Shown here: in pieces, positions 1 through 9,007 of the stretch
Layout of the letters: each line of letters begins with the position of its first letter
Numbering within the stretch: the first letter of the stretch is position 1
DNA from: Phycisphaerae bacterium
Lineage (GTDB): Bacteria; Planctomycetota; Phycisphaerae; UBA1845; PWPN01
DNA length: 63,814 bases
Assembly (NCBI GenBank): GCA_030372985.1
Contig: JAUCQB010000229.1
Span: 1 to 63,814, forward strand
Reading direction: 5' to 3'
Notes under the pieces: model-generated
Told to the model about the DNA's origin: nothing
The model's input: only the letters and a program-made list of their open reading frames with translations
The model's database searches: none
Made by a program: the position numbers and the translations under genes

Positions 1-24
1 GCGTCAGATGTGTATAAGAGACAG
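1..24. other. Nextera transposase adapter remnant (sequencing artefact)
   Basis: The first 24 bases match the 3' part of the Illumina Nextera read-1 adapter, including the whole 19-base mosaic end at 6-24. This is not genomic DNA. Translated with the following sequence it gives the MCIRDR peptide that contaminates many metagenome-derived proteins. The true contig starts at about base 25. Confidence 0.95.
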
Positions 25-199
25 GCTCATGCTCCCTGTCGTGAGCTTCTTTCGCGGCCCGTATCGGAGATATCGACGGCGTAAGCGGGGGCTGTGCCTG
101 GCTTGCGGGTACAACCTGTCCGGCAACACGAGTGGAACCTGCCCGGAGTGTGGATGTCCCTGCAACGGCGTGAGATCGACAGTCCTACGGCAGAATTGA
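25..199 (+). CDS. C-terminal fragment of zinc-ribbon protein (5' truncated)
   Basis: The reading frame enters from the contig edge and stops at 199, leaving about 57 genuine residues. A basic stretch (FFRGPYRRYRRRKRG) is followed by CLACGYNLSGN and CPECG, a four-cysteine zinc-ribbon pattern. This CxxCGYNLxGNxSGxCPECG form is very common at the ends of planctomycete membrane or hypothetical proteins. The start is missing, and the ATG at 8 lies inside adapter sequence and must not be used. The function of the full protein cannot be told. The next gene begins 16 bases downstream on the same strand. Confidence 0.7.
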
Positions 200-215
200 C
201 GAGGGAGCATTTCAT

Positions 216-1529
216 ATGCGCGCCTGTACGTACTACGCGGCCGTATTCATAGCCCTCCCGCTTCAGGGCACGGGTACTGCTGAGGCCATGGCCGTTGGTG
301 CAACGCGCCCAGCGGAATCCGCTGCGTCCGCCCCGTTCCGTGCGCAACCTTTTGACGCCGAGCGACAGTTTGAACGTGTATGGCAGATCGTGAATGACAG
401 CTTCTGGGACCCCGGCTTCAACGGCGTTGACTGGCGCGAGATGCGCAAGCAGTATCTGCCCTTGGCGCTGCAGTGCGAGGATACCGTCGCGCTGGGCGCC
501 GTCATCAATGACATGCTCGGTCAACTCCGGACTTCACACACCGCATACTATACCCCGGACGACGTGGAGTACTACGCCTTCCTGTCCATGATTGAGCCGG
601 CCAACCCGATCCTCCGCTGCGGGATCGGCCTGGACGCGGCGAAGGTTGACGGCGATTACTTTGTCAGAGCCCTGCTGGCGCGGGATGTGGGCGAACGCGC
701 GGGCTTGAGAGTGGGCGACCGGCTGATCAGCGTGAACGGGAAACCGTTCCACCCCGTGCGTTCTTTTCGTGGAATGGACGGGAGAACCTTGACCCTCCGC
801 GTACAACGCCACCGTGACCGGGAGCCCTTTGATGTTACGGTGAGGCCTCGTACGGTCGGCGAAAGAACACGCGTGTTTCAGGACGCCACGTCGGCGCGCG
901 CCGAAACGATTGGTGGGTCCAAGATCGGTTACGTGCGTTTGTGGTGGCTGTTCGATCCTCAGACGACGACGGCGTTTCCGGGAATCGTGGCCGGCCTGCT
1001 GGACCGCCAGAAGGTGGAAGGCATCATCCTGGATGTTCGAGACGGTCTAGGCGGAAGCTACCAGAGCTACGTGACCCCGTTCTTCCTACCTCCGGCGCCG
1101 AAGGTTCAGTGGCGCACGCTGTCCAGAAAGGGCATCGTTGACGTCCCCTCCGGCGGCGTCAACGCCTGCGACGTACCGCTGGTCGTGCTCATCAACGGGG
1201 GATCAAGAAGCGGTAAGGAAGGGCTGGCCTACGTGCTGAAGAAGACCAGGAGGGCTCTCCTGGTCGGCGAGCGCACGGCGGGCTTCGTGTCCGGGGGACA
1301 TCCCCAGCGGCTGCCGGAGGATGCGATCCTCTACACGTGCCAGGAGATGTACGAGATTGACGGCGTTCGGCTGGAGGGCAAGGGCGTTGAACCGGACGTG
1401 GAAGTGAAGTTCGATATCCGGTACTGCAACGGCAAGGATCCCCAGTTGGAGACGGCCAGAAAGGAGCTGGTCACGATGATTCTTCAACGAAATGCCACGC
1501 GCGCCGCAACGCAGCCATTCAAGGAGTGA
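216..1529 (+). CDS. S41-family (C-terminal processing/tricorn-like) peptidase
   Basis: A 437-residue protein with a hydrophobic N-terminus that may be a signal peptide, so it probably acts outside the cytoplasm. A PDZ-like segment lies around residues 135-205 (AGLRVGDRLISVNGK). The S41 catalytic core runs from about 230 to 410 and includes GIILDVRDGLGG and INGGSRSGKE. Alignment by eye with E. coli Tsp puts the nucleophile at Ser332. The position of Tsp's catalytic Lys, 25 residues on, is Phe (GERTAGF). The S41B/tricorn-type peptidases, which do not use that Lys, are therefore the closer match. A GAGGGAG ribosome site precedes the ATG. The next gene starts 30 bases after the stop, so the two are probably co-transcribed. 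Confidence 0.85.
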   Translation: MRACTYYAAVFIALPLQGTGTAEAMAVGATRPAESAASAPFRAQPFDAERQFERVWQIVNDSFWDPGFNGVDWREMRKQYLPLALQCEDTVALGAVINDMLGQLRTSHTAYYTPDDVEYYAFLSMIEPANPILRCGIGLDAAKVDGDYFVRALLARDVGERAGLRVGDRLISVNGKPFHPVRSFRGMDGRTLTLRVQRHRDREPFDVTVRPRTVGERTRVFQDATSARAETIGGSKIGYVRLWWLFDPQTTTAFPGIVAGLLDRQKVEGIILDVRDGLGGSYQSYVTPFFLPPAPKVQWRTLSRKGIVDVPSGGVNACDVPLVVLINGGSRSGKEGLAYVLKKTRRALLVGERTAGFVSGGHPQRLPEDAILYTCQEMYEIDGVRLEGKGVEPDVEVKFDIRYCNGKDPQLETARKELVTMILQRNATRAATQPFKE

Positions 1530-1559
1530 TCCCCTGACGATTCGAAAGAGAGTTGTTTC

Positions 1560-2609
1560 ATGAGCCAAGATCCCGGTCGCATCAGCCAATTCAAAACCGA
1601 CCACTGCGTCACCGGCTCCCTCCGCCGCATCTACGAGTTCCACGACTTCCCGATCAGCGAGGATCTGCTGCTCGGCCTTGGAGCAGGCGTGGGCTTCGTG
1701 TACTGGCATATGAAGGGCCAACCGCCGTTCCTGGGCGGGCGGGCAAACACAGGACGGCCGGGCGTAGAGGGCCTGGAATGCACCGCAGGCAGACGCACCG
1801 GCGTTCAGGTCGAGCTGCATCAGACGGGCAGCTCATCCAAGGCGGAAACCGAGTTGCTCAAGGCGCTGACCGATGGCCCCGTCATGGTCAAGGTCGACAT
1901 GGGCTTTCTGCCATACCTCAAGATCCCGGAAGGGTATCACTTCGGCGGGCATGTGGTGGTTGCGTGCAGCTACGATCCCTCGAAACGGCAAGTAATGGTC
2001 GCGGACCGCGATACGCAGCTGCATCCCGTCCCTCTTGAGGGCTTGCGCCAGGCCCGAGGATCCACGTTCAAGCCTTTTCCGCCGAAAAACACCTGGTATC
2101 ATTTCGATTTCCGTCGCAAGCATCCACCATCGAGAAAGGAGGTCTGGCAGGCGATTCAGGAGTGCGCGACCGGCATGCTGGAACCGCCCATCAGCAATCT
2201 TGGCGTTCCGGGGATCCGCAAGGCCGGCACCCGGGTGGCCCAATGGGCCACGCTGATGCAGCCGGAGCCCCTCCGCTACGCCTGCTTCAATGCCTTCGTG
2301 TTTATCGATGCAACCGGCGGCACCGGAGGAGGGATCTTCCGTTACATGTATGGGCGATTCCTAGAGGAGGCCGCCGCTATCACCGGCGAGGGCCGCCTGT
2401 TGGAGGTGTCGCACGGAATGCGCGAGACGGGGGACGATTGGCAGGAAATCGCTGGGTCATTCCACAAGGCTTACGCCGCCCAAAGCTCCGGGTCTCACCT
2501 GAGTCGCTGTGCTGCAGGGCTTGTGGCGGTGGCTCAGCGAGAGCAAGGGCTGTGGACGCAACTGCGCGAACTCTCCACCGTGCACATCAGCCGAAGCAGG
2601 GCAGGCTGA
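1560..2609 (+). CDS. BtrH N-terminal/DUF4872-like protein
   Basis: A 349-residue protein with no signal peptide or membrane segment. The start (DHCVTGSLRRIYEF) and the segment FGGHVVVACSYD resemble the butirosin protein BtrH N-terminal domain, which has a papain-like/C39-like fold. Cys16 and His131 are candidate catalytic residues. The C-terminal half resembles the DUF4872 part of the same family. BtrH moves an acyl group from a carrier protein to an amino group. No carrier protein or antibiotic genes are seen here, so the substrate is unknown. It follows the S41 peptidase at 30 bases, with a weak AGAGAG ribosome site. Confidence 0.75.
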   Translation: MSQDPGRISQFKTDHCVTGSLRRIYEFHDFPISEDLLLGLGAGVGFVYWHMKGQPPFLGGRANTGRPGVEGLECTAGRRTGVQVELHQTGSSSKAETELLKALTDGPVMVKVDMGFLPYLKIPEGYHFGGHVVVACSYDPSKRQVMVADRDTQLHPVPLEGLRQARGSTFKPFPPKNTWYHFDFRRKHPPSRKEVWQAIQECATGMLEPPISNLGVPGIRKAGTRVAQWATLMQPEPLRYACFNAFVFIDATGGTGGGIFRYMYGRFLEEAAAITGEGRLLEVSHGMRETGDDWQEIAGSFHKAYAAQSSGSHLSRCAAGLVAVAQREQGLWTQLRELSTVHISRSRAG

Positions 2610-3295
2610 TCTGCCTTCCCGTGAAGGCGAGTCGGGGATGAGCCCTGATTTGCCGCCACCACCCCCCGTCGTTTCCCCCGTGTTTCTGCCGGGTGATGCG
2701 TGCCGGAACCTGATATGCCCCGTTACTCATGGGCGCTGCCGTGTCCCTCGAATCCCGTCCTTGGGCGATGAAGAGCTCCAGCTTTTCGAGCTGGATGTCG
2801 TCACGAATCAGCAGTATTGGTCGAAGATGGCCGCGGCGCCGTTTGTTGCCCTCAAGTTGCCCTCAAAACGCATCCCGAGACGGCAAAAAATCGTGGAGGA
2901 ACAGCACATCAACGAGACGAGCGAAATCCTTGGCAGAGCCAGACTTAAGCCGTAAACACAACGCCTTTGCCAACTTGCAGAAAAGGGCCTGATCCAATCC
3001 CCCCCTCTCCGTTCTTTTTGGATCGACGCTCGTAGCGCATGAAATGGCCGCGCCATGGGGATCGAGAATATCCGCCACGGCATCGATGAAGCTGGACCGG
3101 CTCCCATGCGAAGCGGGACTTGAGAGGTGCGGGTGTTCGACAGGGTGTGAATCTTCTGCCGGGACGTCCGCAGGGACTGGCGGCAGGGGATGCGCCGAGC
3201 GACTCCGCGTTGGGTTCGCGGCGATTCGCTCTCTGCGTCTTATGGACGTGTTTGGGGAAGTGTCTGGTGGCGGGTTGGGAGTCCCTGCAGACGGC
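2610..3295. other. 686-bp gene-free stretch with repeat copy A
   Basis: The region lies between the BtrH-like gene and the convergent TPR gene. No open frame here has protein-like composition or a known domain. It holds one copy of a 140-bp dispersed repeat (2861-3000). No convincing terminator was found by eye. Confidence 0.6.
2861..3000 (+). repeat. Dispersed 140-bp repeat, copy A
   Basis: It aligns without gaps to 42601-42740, with about 115 of 140 bases identical by hand count. Differences cluster in one codon phase (14 of 25), and both copies end the same frame with TGA at 2990-2992. Translated, this copy ends RAKSLAEPDLSRKHNAFANL and the other ends RAKSLAEQDLRRKYGVLTNL. This suggests the decayed 3' end of a once-coding mobile or multicopy gene. 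The family was not recognised. Confidence 0.7.
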
Positions 3296-6200
3296 CTATG
3301 GGCCGATCAGCTTCGTGACCTCAGCGCGTTCTGCGTCGGTCAGTACACGGTGCTGCTTGTCAATCTGTAGGGCTTGCTCCAGCCGGGCCTTCGTCGCGTC
3401 GGTATCCTTCAACTCGCTCAGAACCCTTGCGAGACGAATCGCGGCATGTGCCTGCGTCGAAGGGATCGTCTTGGCCAGTTCCAGGCAACGCTCCAGGTCC
3501 CGGCGGGCGTCGGTGAATCGGCCCAGACGCATGAGAATGGCCCCGCGCGTATCGAGGAGATGTGGATCATTGGGAGAGCGGGTGGCAGCCTTGTCGGCGA
3601 TCTCCAGGGCTTCCCGCGGCTTGTCCAACTGCTCACTCAACAGCCACGCCAGGTCGTTGTTCGCTCGCGGGTGGAAGGGCTCCAGTCTCAGGGCACTGTG
3701 GTAGGCGGCGGCAGCAGCCTCCAGCTCGCCTGCCTGGCGGGCCGCCTCAGCGCGTACGATGTGGCCTTCGGTGAAGTTCGGGAACGCAGCGACGAGTTCG
3801 TCCGCGATGCCGCGTGCCGTCAGGATTGCCTGCTGATCGCCCGAGTTCACCATCGCTTCGACGGCCGTCACCACCGCGGCGGGCCGATCGGGATTCTTGG
3901 CTCGATAATCGGCCAAGAGCGGAGGAATGGCGGCGAAGTCCTTCTGCGACGCCAGCAAGTTGACACGTGCAGCGAAGACTGCGAGGCTGCCGGGTGCCAT
4001 CGAGTCGGCCTGGTCGACCCAGGCCTTGGCCGCCTGGAAATCCCCGTTTGCGCGGTGCAGGTCTGCCAGGGTGAGCCGGGCGGCCGCGCTGCCTTGCCCC
4101 TGTTCGCTCTCGCAGAATGCCTCAAGATGCCGAAGGGCTTCGGTTCGCCGCCCGCAGGCGCTCATGATCTCGGCGCGGGCAACGTGGAGCATTTCGTGGC
4201 CGGGAGCGGCCTGTAACGCGTCGTCGTTGATGGACAGCGCCGCGTCACACTCGCCTGCCTTGATCGCCAGGGCTGTCAGCAGACCGTAGGCGGTCAGGTT
4301 CGTCGGATTCGTGCCTAGCACCGATCGAGCCAGTGCCCGGGTGACCAGATCGTTGCCCGTTTCCGCCTCGACCTCCGCTCGCGCGAGGGTGAGTCGAGGG
4401 TTGCCGGGGTTAGCTTCCAGTGCCCGGGCCAGCCGGTCCTGAGCCTTGGCGGCATCCCACTGTGCACGGGCCAATTCGACAAGCCGCAGGTGCGCATTGA
4501 CGTTCCCGGGGTTGAGTCCGACGGCTTGCTCCAGATGCTCCTCCTCCTGGCTCAGCCTCTCCGCGATATCGGCCGGCCTGGTGTCGGTCGAAAGCAGGCC
4601 GGTGTGGAGGGCCAGCAGGTCGGTGTCGTCGGGCATTCGGGCCAGCAGGTCACTGAGCATCGCCCGGCCTCGGCTTCGCATCTCGGCTTTCTGGCTTTCC
4701 AGCATCTCCTTGAGCAGCCGTTTCTGGAGACCGACCGCATCCGAAGCTTCCTTCAGACCGGCCTCCCAGGTGGCGATTGCCCTGGCAGAATCGCCCCGGC
4801 TTTCGTAGAAGCCGCCCAGCAACTCGTACCCTGCTGCAGCCGCATCCTCTATTCTGGTCAGATGAACGTAGTCCGCCTCGGCAAGATCATACTGCTTCAT
4901 GGCCTGGTGAAACTGAGCTCGGAGGAGATAGGAGGCGAAATCCTTGCGACGGCCGACCGCGGCATTCATCACCTCCAGGGCCTCGTTGTCCCGGCCTTCG
5001 GCATGCAGGATCTCGGCCCGTGCGGACACGGTCCCAAATGAGTCCGGATCGATCGACTCGGCCTCATCGAGAAGCTGCATGGCACGTTTCGCATCCCTGT
5101 CGGCGCCGTAAACCATCCTCGCCAACGCGATCCTCGATGCCGCGTCCTTCGGATCAGCCGCGACCAGCACCTCGGCATCCCGGATGGCCAAAGCTGTATC
5201 GCCTGCGCCAATGGCAATGCTGACTGCCTGCCTTCTCATGTCTGGAAGGTTGCGCATCGGCTCAGGGACCTGCCTCAGGATCTCCGCGGCCGACACGAAG
5301 CGTCCCTGCCGCAGCAGCATTCGCACGAGCTTCTCGGCTACCTCTGCCTGTCCTGGCTGCGTCTGCAGATGCTGGCGGTAGGTTGTTTCAGCGAGGTCAT
5401 CTTTGCCGATCATCTCCTGGAGGGCCCCGAGCATGACCACCGGCTGGACCCAGGCGGGGTCTGCCACCATGCAGGCGTTGAGGTGTTCGCCAATCTCACT
5501 TTCCATCGCAACCGTCTTCGCCCTTGCTTCCTCAGGCTTTCCCTGTGAGGCCGCGTGCAGCAGGAGACGCGCTTGCTCGAGTCGCCACTGGAAAGGCCTG
5601 TCGCCGCCAGTTGACTTCAGTTCTTCGATCAGCTTCTGTGCCAGCTTGAGATCAGATAGCACCTCGGGGACCCGCAGTAGCGACAGTCTGAGGCCTTGGT
5701 CGGCCGGTCGCTCGGCCGCCAACTGTTTGAGCAATTCGATCCCTTTGAGCCGCGGTCCCTGAGAGAGAAAATACTGAGCGAGGGCTCTGCTGGCGGCCAC
5801 CTTGTCGTCTCCCGCCAGGGCGGAGTTCGCCTCCATCAGAACAGACTGTGCCTCGTCCTTCCGGCCGGCTCGCACGTAGAGTTCCGCCAGTGCCAGCCGA
5901 GGCGCGGCGATGCCCCCCTGTCTTTGGATGGCTCCTTTCATCAACTCCGCGGCCTTCTCGGTGAGGTTCTTTCGCTCATAGCACTGCGCCAACAACAACT
6001 CCGCGGGAAACGGCGGTTCGCACTCCTTGCGCGCGGTCTCCAGGTCACCGATCACCCTGTCAAAACTCCCCAGACGAATGCCGATGGTGGCCTGCAGGAC
6101 GCGGATTTCCACAGACCGCGGGTACTGCTGACGCAGTACGGCAAGCTCCTTGAGCAACTGGCTGCCGACCTCCTGCTCGGCACCCTTGGCGAGCCACACG

Positions 6201-7741
6201 TTGACGCTCAGGCGTATTCGCGCCAGGTGCTTGTCGAGATCGGGCGGCGAGGCCTGTTCCGCCACAATGGCATACTTGAGGGCTTCGCTCCAGCGTCCCC
6301 GCGCCTGATAGGCACGCGCGAGTTGGGAGGCCAGATCGGGATCCTCAGGCCACCGTCCCGCGCAGGTCTCGAGCGCGTTGAGCATCTGCTGCGGATGGCC
6401 CGTCCGGCGATAAGCCTCGATCAGCATCAACCAGGCCGCTTTCTTGTCCGGTTTGGCCGCCACGAGCGGTGCAAGCCGGTCAATGACCGCATCGAACCTG
6501 TTTTCCGCCTCGGCCAAGCCGGCTTCGACGATGGCAACGTCGTCCTGCAGAGCCTCGCCCGCCTCTATCTTCTCGTTGACCCCTTGACGGTACTCGTCAA
6601 CGGTCTGGCGGGCCTTGTCGATCAGCCCGCCTGACAGATAGGCCCTCACGGCCATCGGCAGGAATACGAGGCGGTCGTCGCCGGTCAGACTGGCGAGGGC
6701 CTGATCTGCAACGGCGACCATCTTCTTCGAATCCCCCTTCCGGCTGGCCAGATTGACGGTGGCCAGAAAACGCGGCAAAGCCAATTCCTGTTTGTCCTTG
6801 CCGTGCGCTGCGAGAGTCGCTTCATCCAGGCTGTCCAAACGCTGCAGTTCCGCCTCCGCTCGGACCAGGCCACCTTCGGGCTGCTCCAGCCACTCCTCGA
6901 AGAGCCCCAACAGCAGGTCGGGGTCGGATGGTTTGAGTGCGTCCGCTGCCTCGAGATCTCTCCTTGCTGTCGCGATGTCCCTCCGAACCAGTCTCATGAA
7001 CTGGGCCCGGCGTGTCGGCAGGAAGGGGGAAGTCGGGTTTCTCTCGATACCCAACGCGAGCATTTGCTCCGAGAGGTCCGCCGGCTGCGAGGCGGTGACT
7101 TCTCCCTTGGTCGTGAGGACTTCGAGGATTTCGCTCTGGACAGGTTGCGACTCGTCGGCTTGGGCGATGCCAGCCAGAAGCACATATGCCTCCGGTGTTG
7201 CCGGGTCCTGCTGAACGAGGATCTTCAGTTCGCGTGCGGCCTCCGGCAGTTTGCGATGCCCGACAAGCGCCCTGGCAAGCAGCAGACGTGCCTTGTGGTC
7301 GTTTGGAGCGGCACCCAGGCGCTGTGTGCAGACATAGGCGGCCTCGCTGAATATGCGCACCTGGATATAGAGTCGGGCTAACTCGTGGCAGACCTGCTCG
7401 TTATCCGGCTTGAGCCGCAACAGCCTGCGGTACGCCGCGATGGCGGCTGTGGTGTTGGCCACGGTCCTCGGGCGGACTGACAGGTTGGCCTTCGCGTACT
7501 GGCCGAGGATTTCCGGATTCTCATCCGAGTATCTTGACAGGTATATTTTGAGTTGCCTGCAGGCTTCGGGCCAATCCTGGCGGTCGAGAGCGGCCTTACC
7601 GGCAGCAAGGGCTCTGTTGGCGACGATCCGTTTGCGGATCTTGTAGCCGCCGACAAAAGCGCCCCCCAAAACGGCAATGACCAAGACCAGGAAGACCAGG
7701 GCTTTGACGTTGATACGGCCGGGCAGATATCGGTGACGCAT
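3296..7741 (-). CDS. Giant tetratricopeptide-repeat protein of the exosortase island
   Basis: A 1481-residue protein with one N-terminal membrane segment (about residues 12-35, rich in V, L, A and G). The rest is almost wholly helical TPR-type repeats, with many A-x-x-A-Y-x-x-x-L-x-x-x-P-D blocks. Typical TPR arrays scaffold protein complexes. Proteobacterial exopolysaccharide/PEP-CTERM loci carry a comparable large membrane-anchored TPR protein (PrsT), and position beside an exosortase supports a similar envelope role. That equivalence is inference. The ATG at 7741 has an AGAGGGAG site upstream. The stop converges with the gene-free region downstream of the BtrH-like gene. Confidence 0.85.
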   Translation of the reverse strand: MRHRYLPGRINVKALVFLVLVIAVLGGAFVGGYKIRKRIVANRALAAGKAALDRQDWPEACRQLKIYLSRYSDENPEILGQYAKANLSVRPRTVANTTAAIAAYRRLLRLKPDNEQVCHELARLYIQVRIFSEAAYVCTQRLGAAPNDHKARLLLARALVGHRKLPEAARELKILVQQDPATPEAYVLLAGIAQADESQPVQSEILEVLTTKGEVTASQPADLSEQMLALGIERNPTSPFLPTRRAQFMRLVRRDIATARRDLEAADALKPSDPDLLLGLFEEWLEQPEGGLVRAEAELQRLDSLDEATLAAHGKDKQELALPRFLATVNLASRKGDSKKMVAVADQALASLTGDDRLVFLPMAVRAYLSGGLIDKARQTVDEYRQGVNEKIEAGEALQDDVAIVEAGLAEAENRFDAVIDRLAPLVAAKPDKKAAWLMLIEAYRRTGHPQQMLNALETCAGRWPEDPDLASQLARAYQARGRWSEALKYAIVAEQASPPDLDKHLARIRLSVNVWLAKGAEQEVGSQLLKELAVLRQQYPRSVEIRVLQATIGIRLGSFDRVIGDLETARKECEPPFPAELLLAQCYERKNLTEKAAELMKGAIQRQGGIAAPRLALAELYVRAGRKDEAQSVLMEANSALAGDDKVAASRALAQYFLSQGPRLKGIELLKQLAAERPADQGLRLSLLRVPEVLSDLKLAQKLIEELKSTGGDRPFQWRLEQARLLLHAASQGKPEEARAKTVAMESEIGEHLNACMVADPAWVQPVVMLGALQEMIGKDDLAETTYRQHLQTQPGQAEVAEKLVRMLLRQGRFVSAAEILRQVPEPMRNLPDMRRQAVSIAIGAGDTALAIRDAEVLVAADPKDAASRIALARMVYGADRDAKRAMQLLDEAESIDPDSFGTVSARAEILHAEGRDNEALEVMNAAVGRRKDFASYLLRAQFHQAMKQYDLAEADYVHLTRIEDAAAAGYELLGGFYESRGDSARAIATWEAGLKEASDAVGLQKRLLKEMLESQKAEMRSRGRAMLSDLLARMPDDTDLLALHTGLLSTDTRPADIAERLSQEEEHLEQAVGLNPGNVNAHLRLVELARAQWDAAKAQDRLARALEANPGNPRLTLARAEVEAETGNDLVTRALARSVLGTNPTNLTAYGLLTALAIKAGECDAALSINDDALQAAPGHEMLHVARAEIMSACGRRTEALRHLEAFCESEQGQGSAAARLTLADLHRANGDFQAAKAWVDQADSMAPGSLAVFAARVNLLASQKDFAAIPPLLADYRAKNPDRPAAVVTAVEAMVNSGDQQAILTARGIADELVAAFPNFTEGHIVRAEAARQAGELEAAAAAYHSALRLEPFHPRANNDLAWLLSEQLDKPREALEIADKAATRSPNDPHLLDTRGAILMRLGRFTDARRDLERCLELAKTIPSTQAHAAIRLARVLSELKDTDATKARLEQALQIDKQHRVLTDAERAEVTKLIGP

Positions 7742-7906
7742 GACTGCTCCCTCTGAATAGGCGATCCAGTGATGAGCCTGTTGGACAGACGGAGAACCTT
7801 ATGGCCTGAGTCTGGGGCGGCTAAGGATCGACGATTGGCGCTGGTAAAGCAAGCCGAGGAGGCGAGAAACGCGAAAGGAGGTTGCTGGTCCCATGCAGGC
7901 GGCAGG

Positions 7907-8809
7907 TCATTCCACCTGGAGAGCCACTTGTCGGTGCGAGAGCACCTTGAACTCCACACAGCCATGTACCGTCTCCACGGAGTCAACGGTCTGGCGGGAG
8001 ATCTCGCCCTGCGCAAAATCGGTAAAACCAAAATCCATGAACGCGTTCACGATCTCCGCAGGCACGGTAAACGAGCCGTTATCCTCCGCGTTGCAGAGGA
8101 GTGTCACGGGCCAGACTTCGGGTTGGTCGATGCTGAGCGTCAACGCGATCGTGCTTTCCTGGTCGCCGGATGGCGTCCACGAGACCGTGAGCGGCTGATC
8201 GTATCGCAGAACCCAAGGTTCCTCGGGGATCTCGAGAGGGGTCACTCCGATGCCGTGGAGGGTGAACCCGTCGATGTCGCTGCCTTCGGCGGCCAACTCA
8301 ACGCAAGCGTCGGGCTCGAATGCAGGATGGGGCAGTTCGGAGTCGGAGTAGATGTTGCCGGGGCCGGTCGGCTCCAGAGTGAGGCTCTGGCTCAGGCCCT
8401 TGACCGCCACGGTACCCACGCTCACCGGACTTGGCGCGGGGATACACGTTCCGTCGTCATCACATGTGGTTCCGGGAGGACAGGCGGGATCGCAAGCGGG
8501 GGCGACCTCCCACAGCACGACGCAATTCCCGTCCTCGCTGACCTTCTGGAGGATCGTGGCCGGCACGATTCCGTCGGCGACCTGCCCCGAAAGAAGCGAG
8601 TAGCCCTCCTCCTCCACGACCCTGAAGGAGCCGATCTTCTCTCCCGCCGCGCAGGCCCCGTCCAGCGTCACGCTCTCGCAATCGACGAGGTTGTCGTCGA
8701 CTGGATCCGTGCCGTCGTCGATGGGATCCGGGTCGTCCGGGATGCCGGGACTGCACGAGCCCAAGGCGAGCATCGACCCTGCGAGCAATGACAAGATAAG
8801 GAATCGCAT
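7907..8809 (-). CDS. Secreted lipoprotein, function unknown
   Basis: A 300-residue protein. The start at 8809 is chosen because it is preceded by a strong GGGAGGTGA site and opens directly into a lipoprotein signal with lipobox LGSC (Cys19). A longer in-frame start at 8878 would bury the signal. After the lipobox come an Asp/Pro-rich linker and a Cys-rich patch near residue 110 (CDPACPPGTTCDDDGTC), probably disulfide-bonded. The remainder is beta-rich with no recognised domain. It lies between the TPR gene and the VPLPA-CTERM genes on the same strand, suggesting an envelope role in the exosortase island. Confidence 0.75.
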   Translation of the reverse strand: MRFLILSLLAGSMLALGSCSPGIPDDPDPIDDGTDPVDDNLVDCESVTLDGACAAGEKIGSFRVVEEEGYSLLSGQVADGIVPATILQKVSEDGNCVVLWEVAPACDPACPPGTTCDDDGTCIPAPSPVSVGTVAVKGLSQSLTLEPTGPGNIYSDSELPHPAFEPDACVELAAEGSDIDGFTLHGIGVTPLEIPEEPWVLRYDQPLTVSWTPSGDQESTIALTLSIDQPEVWPVTLLCNAEDNGSFTVPAEIVNAFMDFGFTDFAQGEISRQTVDSVETVHGCVEFKVLSHRQVALQVE

Positions 8810-8944
8810 GAGTGTCACCTCCCGGTCCCTGCCCGGTCCGGGGTACCTGCCCGGATGCTGGCGGGCCTGCTTAATCAACGGCGCCCGTTCTTGTATCAGC
8901 TTTCCACCAGACTTGGACTCTACGTCCGTAACGCAGCACCCGCC

Positions 8945-8975
8945 CGTCTCCCGACCGTCAATCGGCCGGGAGACG
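8945..8975 (-). terminator. Hairpin after the first VPLPA-CTERM gene
   Basis: Arms 8945-8956 and 8964-8975 pair at 11 of 12 positions around a 7-base loop, 33 bases past the stop of the minus-strand gene at 9008. There is no clear U tract, so it may be a weak terminator or an mRNA 3'-end structure. Confidence 0.4.
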
Positions 8976-9007
8976 AGCGGTCAAAACTCAAACGAACTCA
9001 TCAAAAC

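Noticed and set aside
8..25. ATG at base 8 as a gene start
   Set aside because: It is inside the Nextera adapter.
2509..2955. Plus-strand frame of 148 codons overlapping the BtrH-like gene end
   Set aside because: It overlaps a supported gene, has Pro-rich random composition and ends outside the repeat frame.
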